DNA of 64,000 nt. Origin: Chitinophagaceae bacterium. GTDB lineage: Bacteria > Bacteroidota > Bacteroidia > Chitinophagales > Chitinophagaceae. The first letter of the stretch is position 1; each line of letters starts with the position of its first letter. Where the stretch lies: contig JAIXWH010000066.1 of the NCBI GenBank assembly GCA_027484165.1, positions 23,939 to 87,938 on the forward strand, read 5' to 3'. The position numbers and the translations under genes were made by a program. The notes below the pieces were generated by a model. The model did not search any database. It saw only the letters and a list, made by a program, of their open reading frames with translations, and was not told where the DNA came from. Below are positions 49,885 through 60,413 of the stretch, piece after piece.

Positions 49885-50301
49885 ATGTATCCAGCTGAAA
49901 TTGTAATTCCAATGAAAGAAGAGTTAACTGAAAATGGTTTTCAGGAACTTCTAACTGCAGAACAAGTTGAAAAAGTAATATCTGAAAAAGGCACAACTTT
50001 AGTGATGATTAATTCTGTTTGTGGCTGTAGTGCAGGTACAGCAAGGCCTGGCGTTTTGATGGCAGTTAATAATGCTTCAAAAAAACCGGATCATATCACT
50101 ACCTCTTTTGCAGGTTTTGATGTTGATGCTGTAAAAAAAGTAAGAGAATATTTAATGCCATATCCGCCATCTTCTCCTGCAATTGCACTTTTTAAAGATG
50201 GCCAATTGGTTCACATGATTGAACGTCACAATATTGAAGGAAGAAGTGCTCAAATGATTGCTGATAGTTTACTAGGTGCATTCGAAACCCATTGTAATTA
50301 A
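49885..50301 (+). CDS. BrxA/BrxB (YphP/YqiW) family bacilliredoxin-like protein
   Basis: NSVCGCSAGTARPG motif (CGC) and YPPSSPAIALFKDG. Confidence 0.85.
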   Translation: MYPAEIVIPMKEELTENGFQELLTAEQVEKVISEKGTTLVMINSVCGCSAGTARPGVLMAVNNASKKPDHITTSFAGFDVDAVKKVREYLMPYPPSSPAIALFKDGQLVHMIERHNIEGRSAQMIADSLLGAFETHCN

Positions 50302-50312
50302 AATTTACTTCG

Positions 50313-51638
50313 ATGTATCCTAATTTATATTATGTTTTCAAGGATTGGTTCGGAGTAGAATGGGAAGCACTCAGCTTTCTAAATACATTCGGACTAATGG
50401 TAGCCCTAGGTTTCCTGGTTGGAGCCTGGTTGTTATCTCTTGAACTCAAAAGAAAAGAAAAGCAAGGGTTACTTCATCCTCTTGAAGAAACTATTGTTGT
50501 TGGGAAACCAGCTTCTTTTATTGAATTATTTTCTAATGGTTTGATTGGATTCATCTTTGGATATAAATTTTTAGGACTGTTTATTTCAAAGCCAGATAAT
50601 ATTTCACCACAGGAGTTTATTTTTTCATCGCAAGGTAGCTTTACAGGTGGGGTGATTTTAGCATTAGTAATTGCAGGAGTTAAATGGAATGAAAAAAACA
50701 AACAAAAATTAAAAGAGCCCGAATCCAGAATCATTAGAATATGGCCACACGACAGAGTGGGAGATATCGTAGTTTTAGGCTTAGTTTTTGGAATTTTTGG
50801 AGCTAAACTTTTCGACAATTTAGAACATTGGGATGATTTTTGGGCTCATCCTATTCAGAGTTTGTTTTCTCAAAGCGGCTTAGCTTTTTATGGTGGGTTA
50901 ATTGTTGCATCTATCGCAATTATTTGGTATTCAATTAAAAAGAAAATTACAATAAAATATTTAGTTGATGCTGCTGCTCCGGCATTAATCATTGCTTATG
51001 CCATAGGAAGAATTGGCTGTCAAATATCTGGTGATGGAGATTGGGGAATTTACAATAGCGCTTATGTAAGCGACAACTTTGGAAGGGTAAGTATTGCAAA
51101 CAAAGGTGCATTTGAAAATAATTTAAACCTATATTCAACATATTATTTAGAGGGCAAAGTTAATGATGGCGACAAATTAAGTTATGTTACAGATCGAATT
51201 TACCCATCCATAAAAGAGGTTCCTCATAAATCGATAATCGCACCTTCATTTTTACCTGTTTGGCTATTTGCATACAGTTATCCTCAAAATGTGAATACTG
51301 ATGGTATCTTAATTCCAAAAATTACTGATCCTCATAACAGAGTTTTACCACAACCCGTTTTTCCAACTCCTCTATATGAAATCATCATTTGCAGTATTTT
51401 ATTTACGATACTTTGGTGGAAAAGAAAGACAATCAAAACTCCATTAACAATGTTTGGAATCTACATGTCGTTAAATGGATTGGAGAGATTATTCATTGAA
51501 AAACTAAGAGTAAACAAATTTTACAATATTCTTGGTTTTCAATCTACTCAAGCTCAATTCATTGCTATCCTTCTGATATTAGGAGGAATGGTATTAATCA
51601 TGTATTCTCAGCTAAAATTGAAACACAAAGAATCTTAA
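50313..51638 (+). CDS. lgt: prolipoprotein diacylglyceryl transferase, with a long insertion
   Basis: SGLAFYGGLIVAS, YAIGRIGCQISGDGDWG, PQPVFPTPLYE, RLFIEKLR. Confidence 0.88.
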   Translation: MYPNLYYVFKDWFGVEWEALSFLNTFGLMVALGFLVGAWLLSLELKRKEKQGLLHPLEETIVVGKPASFIELFSNGLIGFIFGYKFLGLFISKPDNISPQEFIFSSQGSFTGGVILALVIAGVKWNEKNKQKLKEPESRIIRIWPHDRVGDIVVLGLVFGIFGAKLFDNLEHWDDFWAHPIQSLFSQSGLAFYGGLIVASIAIIWYSIKKKITIKYLVDAAAPALIIAYAIGRIGCQISGDGDWGIYNSAYVSDNFGRVSIANKGAFENNLNLYSTYYLEGKVNDGDKLSYVTDRIYPSIKEVPHKSIIAPSFLPVWLFAYSYPQNVNTDGILIPKITDPHNRVLPQPVFPTPLYEIIICSILFTILWWKRKTIKTPLTMFGIYMSLNGLERLFIEKLRVNKFYNILGFQSTQAQFIAILLILGGMVLIMYSQLKLKHKES

Positions 51639-51660
51639 TAATACAATTAAACAAATTTCT

Positions 51661-52152
51661 ATGCCATCATTTGATTTTGCAAGTAAAGTTGATTTACAAA
51701 CTTTAGACAATGCAGTAAATGTCGTTTCTAAAGAAATTACAAATCGTTTCGATTTTAAGGGCTGCCATGTGGTTATTGATTTGAATAAAAAGGAATTCAA
51801 ACTTAATTTGGAATCAGACAGCGATATGAAAATCAATCAGATTATTGATGTTTTAATTAGTAGAAGTATGAAACAAGGATTAGCTGCAGAAGTATATGAT
51901 TTAAGTAAAGAACCATATGTAAGCGGAAAAGTGACCAAAAAGGAGATACCTGTGAGAAATGGTATAAAACAGGAAGATGCTAAAAAAATAGTAAAAATGA
52001 TTAAAGAAAGTGGTTTAAAGGTTCAAGCTGCTATTATGGATGATATTATTAGGATAACCGGAAAAAAAATAGATGATTTACAGGAAGTTATAGCACTAAG
52101 CAAAAGCTGGGATCTAGGAATAGCTCTTCAGTATGTAAATATGAAGAGTTAA
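51661..52152 (+). CDS. YajQ family nucleotide-binding protein
   Basis: MPSFDFASKVDLQTLDNAVNVVSKEITNRFDFKG. Confidence 0.93.
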   Translation: MPSFDFASKVDLQTLDNAVNVVSKEITNRFDFKGCHVVIDLNKKEFKLNLESDSDMKINQIIDVLISRSMKQGLAAEVYDLSKEPYVSGKVTKKEIPVRNGIKQEDAKKIVKMIKESGLKVQAAIMDDIIRITGKKIDDLQEVIALSKSWDLGIALQYVNMKS

Positions 52153-52208
52153 GATAAAATTTCGTTTTTTGACCTAAATAGCCTATTTTCGCACCTCTAA
52201 ATTAACAA

Positions 52209-52226
52209 GTACGGCAAAATCCGTAC
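52209..52226 (+). promoter_or_regulatory. leader hairpin upstream of rpmE2
   Basis: GTACGG-caaaat-CCGTAC, 14 bp upstream of the ATG. Confidence 0.5.
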
Positions 52227-52240
52227 ACAAAACATAAAAA

Positions 52241-52498
52241 ATGAAACAGGAATTACATCCAAAGAATTACAGACCAGTTGTGTTTAAAGACATGAGTAAT
52301 GGTTACACTTTTTTAAGTCGCTCAACAGCATACAGCAGTGAAACAATAGTATGGGAAGGTGATGGCCAGGAATATCCAGTTATTAAATTGGAGATTTCAA
52401 ACACATCTCATCCTTTTTATACTGGTAAAAACGTTCTTGTTGATACTGCAGGTCGTATCGATAAATTCAAAAAGCGTTACGAGAAAAAAGCAAAGTAA
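52241..52498 (+). CDS. rpmE2: 50S ribosomal protein L31 type B
   Basis: [36 protein letters not shown]. Confidence 0.95.
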   Translation: MKQELHPKNYRPVVFKDMSNGYTFLSRSTAYSSETIVWEGDGQEYPVIKLEISNTSHPFYTGKNVLVDTAGRIDKFKKRYEKKAK

Positions 52499-52517
52499 TT
52501 TACTTTACATATTTTTT

Positions 52518-52549
52518 AAAATCCCAACTCCAATAAAGTTGGGATTTTT
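52518..52549 (+). terminator. intrinsic terminator after rpmE2
   Basis: AAAATCCCAACT-ccaataa-AGTTGGGATTTTT. Confidence 0.88.
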
Positions 52550-52614
52550 AGTTAAAACTCGATATCATTACTTAATTTCAAATCTGCCTGGCTTTATTAA
52601 TCAAGAATCATTTT

Positions 52615-53658
52615 ATGAAGATTTATTTAGATGATAGTAAATGTAAACAAGCATTAATACCATTTTCTTTAACAAAAAATGTTGCACAATTCAGAATTGG
52701 AATATTCACCATCAAAGAAAAATGGGAATTGATTTTAAAAGAAGAAATTGAATGGATAGAAAACTACAATAATCAAGAACATGTCATCTACATTCCTTCC
52801 AATGTTATTCCCACAAAACAGAACTATAAATTAATTATTGAAACCTGTCAGAACAAATCTGACCAGATAGAAAATGAAGAAATCAAATTTATTGATCATC
52901 CATGGCATATTTTTCAGTTGAACGATTGGGCTATCAGAAAAGATTTTGAAATCATCACAGAAAACAGAGCTTCTCAAGCTATTTCAAAAACAAACAACAT
53001 TATTGGAGATGCGAAAAATATTTTTATTGAGGAAGGTGCAGTCATAGAACATTGCATTCTCAATGCAAATAGTGGTCCAATTTACTTAGGTAAAGATGCA
53101 TTAATCATGGAAGGTAGTATGATTCGTGGTCCATTTGCAATTTCAGAAAAGAGTGTTGTAAAAATGGGCTCAAAAATTTATGGTGCTACATCTATTGGAA
53201 ACGAATGTGTAGTTGGCGGAGAGATAAAAAATACTGTCTTTTTCGGATACAGTAATAAAGCTCATGATGGATATTTGGGTGACAGTGTTATTGGTTCCTG
53301 GTGTAATTTAGGAGCAGGTACATCTTGTAGTAATTTAAAAAATACAGGAGGTGAAGTGAAATACAAATTAAGTAATCAATCTAAACCTATTTCCGCTGGA
53401 AATAAAGGCGGACTGCTTATGGCTGATTACAGCAGATGTGCAATTAACACTTCCTTTAATACAGGTACAGTTGTTGGAGTTAGCTGTAATATCTTTGGAA
53501 GTAATTATCCTGAAAAATATATTGATCATTTTTCATGGGGTAATGAAAGATATGTCTTTGAAAAAGCTATCATAGATATTGATAATTGGAAAAAGATGAA
53601 AAATAAAAACATTACCGTTACTGAAACAGAATCATTAAAAAATATATTCTTTAATTAA
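52615..53658 (+). CDS. GlmU-like putative sugar nucleotidyltransferase (left-handed beta-helix)
   Basis: Hexapeptide-type repeats (IIGDAKNIFIEEGAVIEHCILNANSGPIYLGKDALIMEGS..). Confidence 0.8.
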   Translation: MKIYLDDSKCKQALIPFSLTKNVAQFRIGIFTIKEKWELILKEEIEWIENYNNQEHVIYIPSNVIPTKQNYKLIIETCQNKSDQIENEEIKFIDHPWHIFQLNDWAIRKDFEIITENRASQAISKTNNIIGDAKNIFIEEGAVIEHCILNANSGPIYLGKDALIMEGSMIRGPFAISEKSVVKMGSKIYGATSIGNECVVGGEIKNTVFFGYSNKAHDGYLGDSVIGSWCNLGAGTSCSNLKNTGGEVKYKLSNQSKPISAGNKGGLLMADYSRCAINTSFNTGTVVGVSCNIFGSNYPEKYIDHFSWGNERYVFEKAIIDIDNWKKMKNKNITVTETESLKNIFFN

Positions 53659-53670
53659 AATTGGAATTTT

Positions 53671-54432
53671 ATGCGCAAACAAATAGCTGCTGCAAACTGG
53701 AAGATGAATCTCAATCTTAGTGAAGCCAAAAATCTTGTAAATGAAATAATCAGTTCGAGTTATGGTCTAAATAATGATCAAATTGTTCTGATTGCAGTGC
53801 CATTCCCTTATTTAATTGAAATTCAACATTTATTAAAAGGTAATTCTCATTTTAATGTTTGTGCTCAAAATTGTGCATCCACTTGTAACGGAGCATACAC
53901 AGGCGAAGTAAGCGCTAAAATGTTGAATGAGCTGAATGTCAATTACGTAATTATTGGACATAGTGAAAGGAGATTATTATATCATGAAGACAATAAAACA
54001 CTTGCTCAAAAAGTTGATCTTGCGCTTGAAAACAAATTGACTCCTATATTTTGTTGTGGGGAGGCGCTTGAAACCAGAGATGATGAAAATCAAAATAATT
54101 TTGTAGAAAATCAACTCAAAGAAAGTTTGTTTCATTTGAGTGCTGAACATTTTTCTAAAATTGTTATCGCATACGAACCAATATGGGCCATTGGCACAGG
54201 CAAGACAGCTTCTAGTGATCAGGCACAAGAAATGCACAAACATCTAAGAAAAGTAATTGAAGGAAAATATGGTGTTGCAATATCGGAATCTACTTCAATT
54301 TTATACGGAGGTAGTGTTAAAGCTTCAAATGCAAAAGAAATATTTTCAAAGGCAGATGTTGATGGCGGATTGGTAGGTGGAGCAAGTTTAATTGCGAATG
54401 AGTTTATTGCAATTATTAATAGTTTGAAATAA
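53671..54432 (+). CDS. tpiA: triosephosphate isomerase
   Basis: AANWKMNL, YVIIGHSERR, IAYEPIWAIGTGKTAS, GGLVGGASL. Confidence 0.97.
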   Translation: MRKQIAAANWKMNLNLSEAKNLVNEIISSSYGLNNDQIVLIAVPFPYLIEIQHLLKGNSHFNVCAQNCASTCNGAYTGEVSAKMLNELNVNYVIIGHSERRLLYHEDNKTLAQKVDLALENKLTPIFCCGEALETRDDENQNNFVENQLKESLFHLSAEHFSKIVIAYEPIWAIGTGKTASSDQAQEMHKHLRKVIEGKYGVAISESTSILYGGSVKASNAKEIFSKADVDGGLVGGASLIANEFIAIINSLK

Positions 54433-54587
54433 AATTATTTCATTGATTGTTTTTAAAAAATGATTGAAATTATTAACAATAGGTCAAATGATACAAGGAA
54501 TTCTAGAGCCTTATTATCTAACAATTTTCATTATTAATGACAATGATATTACATTTTATTTTTAATGTAAATACACTAAAAATGAGC

Positions 54588-54595
54588 TATTTTTG
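54588..54595 (+). promoter_or_regulatory. -7 element TATTTTTG upstream of lepA
   Basis: TAnnTTTG, 26 bp upstream of the ATG. Confidence 0.55.
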
Positions 54596-54620
54596 TAAAC
54601 TAAATAAGACATTGAAGTAA

Positions 54621-56438
54621 ATGAAGAACATCAGAAATTTTTGCATTATCGCCCATATCGATCACGGTAAAAGTACCCTTGCTGACAGGTTATTGCAAAC
54701 TACTAATACCATCAGTGACAGAGATATGCAAGCCCAAGTTCTTGATGATATGGATTTAGAGCGTGAAAAAGGAATTACCATTAAAAGTCATGCTATTCAG
54801 ATAAATTACCCGTATAAAAACACTAATCCGAATTCAAATACTCCAGATGGTCTTTATATACTTAATTTAATCGACACACCCGGACACGTTGATTTTAGTT
54901 ACGAGGTTAGTAGAGCCTTGGCTGCTTGTGAAGGTGCTTTATTGTTGGTAGACGCTACTCAAGGGATACAAGCTCAAACTATCAGTAATTTATATTTAGC
55001 CATTGAAAATGATTTGGAAATCATTCCCGTAATCAACAAAATTGATATGGATGGTGCAATGATTCCAGAAGTGAAAGATCAAATTATTGATTTGATAGGT
55101 TGTAAAGAAGAAGAAATTTTATTAGCCAGTGGTAAATCTGGAATAGGGATCGAAGAAATATTAAAAGCTATTTGCGAAAGAATTCCCGCACCCAAAGGTG
55201 ACCCTAACGCTCCACTTCAGGCATTAATTTTTGATAGTGTTTTCAATTCATTTAGGGGAATTATTGTTTACTATAGAATATTTAATGGCTCTCTTAAAAA
55301 GGGTGATAAAGTCAAATTTTTCAGCACTGATAAAGAATATGAAGCTGATGAAGTGGGGATCTTAAAATTGGGTTTAGATAAAAAAGATCAAGTTCATTGT
55401 GGAGATGTAGGTTATATCATCACTGGAATTAAAAATGCAAAAGAAGTAAAAGTAGGAGATACACTAACGACTGTTATTAATCCAACAGATAAGAGGATTG
55501 ATGGATTTGAAGATGTAAAACCAATGGTATTTGCCGGGATCTTTCCAGTTGATACTGATAAATTTGAGGAATTGCGTGATTGTATGGAGAAACTTCAGCT
55601 TAATGACGCATCATTAACTTTTGAACTAGAAACCTCACAAGCACTGGGCTTTGGGTTCAGATGTGGATTCCTTGGATTGCTCCACATGGAAATCATCCAG
55701 GAACGATTAGAACGTGAATTCAATCAAACCGTAATCACAACAGTTCCAAACGTTAGTTTTATTGCATACACTGTTAAAGGTGAAAAAATAGATGTTCACA
55801 ATCCTGCTACATTACCTGACCCAACAAGAACAGAAAGAATTGAAGAGCCTTTTATTAAAGCTCAAATTATTACCAAACCTGACTATATCGGCAATATCAT
55901 GACTCTTTGTATCAGTAAAAGAGGCATGCTAATTAATCAAAGTTATTTAACACCAAGTAGAGTTGAACTTAATTTCGAAATGCCATTAACTGAAATAGTC
56001 TTTGATTTTTATGATAAACTAAAATCTCAAACAAGAGGATATGCTTCTTTCGATTATCATCCAATAGGTTTCAGAGAAAGTGATATTGTTAGAATGGATA
56101 TATTACTTAATGGTGAAAAAGTAGATGCCTTAAGTGCTTTAATTCACAGAAGCAGAGCTCAGGAATTTGGCAGAAAGTTATGTGAAAAGTTGAAAGAGTT
56201 ATTAACCCGTCAACAATTCCAAATTGCAATACAAGCTGCGATAGGTGCAAAAGTAATTGCACGTGAAAATATAAGTGCGATGCGTAAAGATGTAACAGCT
56301 AAATGTTATGGTGGTGATATTAGCAGAAAACGTAAGCTACTAGAAAAACAAAAAGAAGGTAAAAAGAGAATGCGTCAAATAGGTAATGTTGAAGTGCCTC
56401 AGGAAGCTTTTCTTGCGGTACTTAAATTAGATGATTAA
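54621..56438 (+). CDS. lepA: elongation factor 4
   Basis: [38 protein letters not shown]-terminal [32 protein letters not shown]. Confidence 0.97.
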   Translation: MKNIRNFCIIAHIDHGKSTLADRLLQTTNTISDRDMQAQVLDDMDLEREKGITIKSHAIQINYPYKNTNPNSNTPDGLYILNLIDTPGHVDFSYEVSRALAACEGALLLVDATQGIQAQTISNLYLAIENDLEIIPVINKIDMDGAMIPEVKDQIIDLIGCKEEEILLASGKSGIGIEEILKAICERIPAPKGDPNAPLQALIFDSVFNSFRGIIVYYRIFNGSLKKGDKVKFFSTDKEYEADEVGILKLGLDKKDQVHCGDVGYIITGIKNAKEVKVGDTLTTVINPTDKRIDGFEDVKPMVFAGIFPVDTDKFEELRDCMEKLQLNDASLTFELETSQALGFGFRCGFLGLLHMEIIQERLEREFNQTVITTVPNVSFIAYTVKGEKIDVHNPATLPDPTRTERIEEPFIKAQIITKPDYIGNIMTLCISKRGMLINQSYLTPSRVELNFEMPLTEIVFDFYDKLKSQTRGYASFDYHPIGFRESDIVRMDILLNGEKVDALSALIHRSRAQEFGRKLCEKLKELLTRQQFQIAIQAAIGAKVIARENISAMRKDVTAKCYGGDISRKRKLLEKQKEGKKRMRQIGNVEVPQEAFLAVLKLDD

Positions 56439-57379
56439 TTTCCTTTTTCATCTGATTTTCTTCCTTTTAATTTATCATCTAAAATGGTACCTTTATCATT
56501 TCTCATGGGTTCGGGTATTGGAGCCTGATCTTCAGGTGTAACTTGATTAAATACTTTCAAGATGTATTTCCACTTGCCATTTTCCCATTTAAATCCTTCG
56601 TAATCACCATCTCCGATATAAGTATATTTTTTTAAGGGCTCATTGGTTTCAGATATCAAATGTTCCATGATGATGATTTGCATATCCTCATCAAAGGTTA
56701 ATCTGGGTCCTGTATGTTTTTTATATTCCATTACATACCTTAAGGGCGCTATAGGCATAATGGTATCGGGGATATCAAAATAGTCTCCTCCAAATATAGG
56801 TTTGCCATTTTCAAAGTGAAGCACATCGATGTATTTTTTATTACTTCTAATGTTATTTTCATCATATCCCAATAGAGTGTAGAATTTCTTATTATCAAAA
56901 CTAGTTTGTATTATTTTATAATAAATGGCTCCAACCCAAGCAAGATTATTAGTAACAGTATCTTCAACATTTTGTATCAAGTCAGATCTGTCAAATAAAG
57001 GAATCAAATTCAATGATCCATCTTCTGTTTTCATTTGAATTGCGCCTTGTTGAATCGTGTTGTTTTCATCAATTACAAGGTGCCATGTGAAAATCCTGAA
57101 ACTACTGTCATCCGGATATAGTTTTGAAATACTTGCTAAAGAATCAAATGGGTAATAAAAAGAATTTTTATTTTTTAATGCCCGTATAAATATTCTAATG
57201 AATAAACTATCTGCATTAGATCGATCTGTAATATTAATTCCATCTAAAATAATTGATGCTTTTTTCTTCAATGAGTCTTCACTGATTTTTAATCTTTTTA
57301 AATCATTGGTACTGATTAGTTGACTGAAACTAATAGAATGAAAAATAAAAACCAAAATACTAAGTATGGATATTCTCAT
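56435..57379 (-). CDS. secreted hypothetical protein
   Basis: Signal peptide; 314-aa ORF, no recognised domain. Confidence 0.65.
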   Translation of the reverse strand: MRISILSILVFIFHSISFSQLISTNDLKRLKISEDSLKKKASIILDGINITDRSNADSLFIRIFIRALKNKNSFYYPFDSLASISKLYPDDSSFRIFTWHLVIDENNTIQQGAIQMKTEDGSLNLIPLFDRSDLIQNVEDTVTNNLAWVGAIYYKIIQTSFDNKKFYTLLGYDENNIRSNKKYIDVLHFENGKPIFGGDYFDIPDTIMPIAPLRYVMEYKKHTGPRLTFDEDMQIIIMEHLISETNEPLKKYTYIGDGDYEGFKWENGKWKYILKVFNQVTPEDQAPIPEPMRNDKGTILDDKLKGRKSDEKGN

Positions 57380-57442
57380 TTTGTAAAAATAAGCAGCTCA
57401 CCATTAAAATGTGCAATAGATTTGATTTATTGTTACAATTAA

Positions 57443-58000
57443 CTATCTGTTAAATAATGTTCTTGAAAAGTCAATTAAAGAATTTTGAACCAAATCAATT
57501 CTTGAATCTGCATGGTCAACTTCGGGTCTTGTAGTTGGTAAAAAAACAGTAATCGCGCCTATATTTCTACCAAATTCCATATCACTTATGGTGTTGCCAA
57601 CCATGATAGATTTTGTAAAGTCAATTTCAGGAAAATCTTGTTGGGCCTGATATCCCATTCCTGGATTGGGCTTACGATTGGGACTGTTTTCATCTAAATC
57701 AGGACAAAAATATATAGCATCAATTCTGCCGCCTGCTAGTTGAATGGAAGATTTCATGTTGTTGTGAATTTCAGTAAGATTTTCTAAAAGGGTTAATCCT
57801 TTACCAACACCTTTCTGATTAGTTACAATAATAATCCTTTTGAAAATTGTAGAGAATGTTTTAATCGCTTCCTGAACGCCATCATAAAAAACAAATTCAT
57901 CCCATGTATGAATGTAATCTTTGTTTTTTTCGTGATTTATAACACCATCACGGTCTAAAAAAAGCGTCCACGATTGATCAATATTATTTAATGGTATCAT
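57443..58000 (-). CDS. gmhB: HAD-IIIA phosphatase, heptose-1,7-bisphosphate phosphatase-like
   Basis: LFLDRDGVINHEKNKDYIHT, TNQKGVGKG, KPNPGM. Confidence 0.8.
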   Translation of the reverse strand: MIPLNNIDQSWTLFLDRDGVINHEKNKDYIHTWDEFVFYDGVQEAIKTFSTIFKRIIIVTNQKGVGKGLTLLENLTEIHNNMKSSIQLAGGRIDAIYFCPDLDENSPNRKPNPGMGYQAQQDFPEIDFTKSIMVGNTISDMEFGRNIGAITVFLPTTRPEVDHADSRIDLVQNSLIDFSRTLFNR

Positions 58001-58003
58001 TGT

Positions 58004-58747
58004 TTATAAGGTTAATTCAATTCCTGCTCTTTTGAAATCTTCAGGAATTCCGATATCGATAAAGTATTCATCTTGTATTAATCCTAACATTGTATTTGTG
58101 TTGTAATATTTTTCCAAATAATCTTTTTCAAACGAAAATTTTTCTGGAAATTCTATTGACAAAAAGGATTTTCTGTTTATCGCATAAACGCCACCGTTAA
58201 TTAATCCTGATTTATAAAATTTCTTTTCATTGAAAGATTGAATACAGCCATCTTTGTTGATTTCAACCACGCCGTATCTGTCAAAATCATTCATAGGTTT
58301 AAGAGATAAGGAGCATTGAGCATTATTGTTGATGTGATAATTAATCAATTCGCTGATATTTATCTTGAACATGGTATCGCCGTTCATTATAATCACATTT
58401 TCAGTATTTGCATTTTTACATGCTAATGCAATTGCACCTCCTGTACCCAACGGTTCATTTTCTATTACGATTTTGTATGAGAGATTAGGATATGATTCTT
58501 TTAAAAAATCTTCTATAACCTCATGCATATAGCCAAGTGAAAAAATAAAATTTTTAATTCCTTGCTGTAAAAGATAATTAATTAAAAATTCTAGAAATGG
58601 CCTGCCAGAAATGGGGGCCATGCACTTAGGTAAATCAGGGACTTCAGAGCGCAATCTGGTACCTAAGCCTCCTGCAAGTATAATACAATCTACACTTTCA
58701 ATTGAATGTTGTTCTGGTCCTTTATGTATCATTTGATCAGTCATCAA
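58004..58747 (-). CDS. hddC: sugar-phosphate nucleotidyltransferase (HddC-like)
   Basis: IILAGGLGTRLRSEVPDLPKCMAPI; NGDTMF; next to HddA-like kinase. Confidence 0.75.
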   Translation of the reverse strand: MMTDQMIHKGPEQHSIESVDCIILAGGLGTRLRSEVPDLPKCMAPISGRPFLEFLINYLLQQGIKNFIFSLGYMHEVIEDFLKESYPNLSYKIVIENEPLGTGGAIALACKNANTENVIIMNGDTMFKINISELINYHINNNAQCSLSLKPMNDFDRYGVVEINKDGCIQSFNEKKFYKSGLINGGVYAINRKSFLSIEFPEKFSFEKDYLEKYYNTNTMLGLIQDEYFIDIGIPEDFKRAGIELTL

Positions 58748-58752
58748 ATATA

Positions 58753-59337
58753 TTATGAAGCAGTATTGAAATATTTTTCTTCAACCAAATGACAAATGAT
58801 ATGACCTAATAAAATATGACTCTCTTGTATTCTTGGAGTGTCTGTTGATGGAACATTTAATAAAAAATCACTGAGCTCTTTCATTTTGCCACCTGTAGCT
58901 CCGGTAAAACCAACAGTAGTCATTCCTTTCTCTTTTGCCATTTCAAAAGCTTTTACAATGTTTCCACTATTGCCGGAAGTACTCAATCCAACCAAAACAT
59001 CACCTTGATTCCCAATTCCTTTTATTAATCTGGAATAAACCACATCATAACTATAATCATTAGCAACAGCTGTTAAATATGATGTATTTACGTGTAAAGC
59101 CTCTGCAGGAAGTGCATCTCTATCGGTATAAAATCTTCCACTAAATTCAGCAGCCAAGTGTTGAGCATCTGCTGCACTTCCACCATTTCCACAAAACAAA
59201 ACCTTATTTCCATTTTGAAAAGCTTTTACAATCTCATTTGTACATTCTGTTAATACTTGAATTAACTTCTCGTCTTTTAAAATCTCTGCTTTTACATTGA
59301 TTGACTCCTGTATGATATCTGCGATTTTTTTATTCAT
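58753..59337 (-). CDS. gmhA: SIS-domain sedoheptulose-7-phosphate isomerase
   Basis: VLFCGNGGSAADAQHLAAEFSGRF, GLSTSGNSGNIVKA. Confidence 0.87.
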   Translation of the reverse strand: MNKKIADIIQESINVKAEILKDEKLIQVLTECTNEIVKAFQNGNKVLFCGNGGSAADAQHLAAEFSGRFYTDRDALPAEALHVNTSYLTAVANDYSYDVVYSRLIKGIGNQGDVLVGLSTSGNSGNIVKAFEMAKEKGMTTVGFTGATGGKMKELSDFLLNVPSTDTPRIQESHILLGHIICHLVEEKYFNTAS

Positions 59338-59368
59338 TTTTGATATTTTACTGTTAATCGTTATTAAA

Positions 59369-60391
59369 CTAAATACTCCAACTGCTTAATCCATATTTTG
59401 TAAAAGAGTAATCTTTTATATCTCCTCCAAATTTCTTCAATTCATTTTTAACTCTATAGCTAGTATTACCTGGGCAATAAAATATCATGAATCCACCTCC
59501 GCCAGCACCGCTTATTTTACCGCCTGTTGCTCCTGCTTTTTTTGCAGCATTATATAATTCCTCTATAGAGCTGTTGCTGATATTATTTGCCATTTTACGT
59601 TTTTGCTGAAATCCATAATCTAGAATTTCACCAAACTCATCCAACCTTCCTTTCAATAAAGCTTCTTTCATCATTTTTGCCTGTTCTTTCAATTGATGCA
59701 TTGCTTCAATACTCTTTTCGTTTTTACTGTTTACATTCTTAACTTGTTCTTTTATAATAGTAGCGCTTTCTCTTGATGTAGCAGTAAAATACAATACCAG
59801 ATTGTTTTCCAATTCGTGCATATAATGAGATCTTATTCTTAATGGATTAACAATAACTTTATCATTATCGTAAAACTCCATAAAATTTACTCCACCAAAA
59901 GTTGCAGCATACTGATCTTGTCTTCCTCCTGCCAATGCCAAATCATTTCTTTCAATTTCATAAGCGAGATGGGCTATATCATAATCTCCTAGTGGCAATT
60001 TAAGCATTTCAACAAACGCGCCAAGTATTGAAACTACAAGAGTAGATGAAGTACCTAAGCCAGATCCAGCAGGTGCGTCAACAAAAGTAGAAAGTCTAAA
60101 TCCAGATAGAGGCATATTGAATTGTTGATTAACTCTGTTATATACACCCTTTAGTAAATCTAATGTTCCATCTATAGGAAGTGAATTATTTAGCTCATGA
60201 ATTTGTTGTTCATTTCTGTCTAATGCCTGAACAATTATTCTTGGTTCATCTATAGGTTCAATACTTGCATAAGCCGACAATGAAATGGTAGCATTCAAAA
60301 TAGCACCGCCATACAAATCACTATATGGACTAACATCAGTTCCTCCGCCTGCTAATCCTATCCTTAATGGTGCTTTACTTCTGAAAATCAT
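59369..60391 (-). CDS. hddA: GHMP kinase, D-glycero-D-manno-heptose 7-phosphate kinase-like
   Basis: RSKAPLRIGLAGGGTDVSPYSDLYGGAILN; APAGSGLGTSSTL; start moved to 60391. Confidence 0.85.
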   Translation of the reverse strand: MIFRSKAPLRIGLAGGGTDVSPYSDLYGGAILNATISLSAYASIEPIDEPRIIVQALDRNEQQIHELNNSLPIDGTLDLLKGVYNRVNQQFNMPLSGFRLSTFVDAPAGSGLGTSSTLVVSILGAFVEMLKLPLGDYDIAHLAYEIERNDLALAGGRQDQYAATFGGVNFMEFYDNDKVIVNPLRIRSHYMHELENNLVLYFTATSRESATIIKEQVKNVNSKNEKSIEAMHQLKEQAKMMKEALLKGRLDEFGEILDYGFQQKRKMANNISNSSIEELYNAAKKAGATGGKISGAGGGGFMIFYCPGNTSYRVKNELKKFGGDIKDYSFTKYGLSSWSI

Positions 60392-60413
60392 GATCTTTAA
60401 ATAGATTGTGTAA

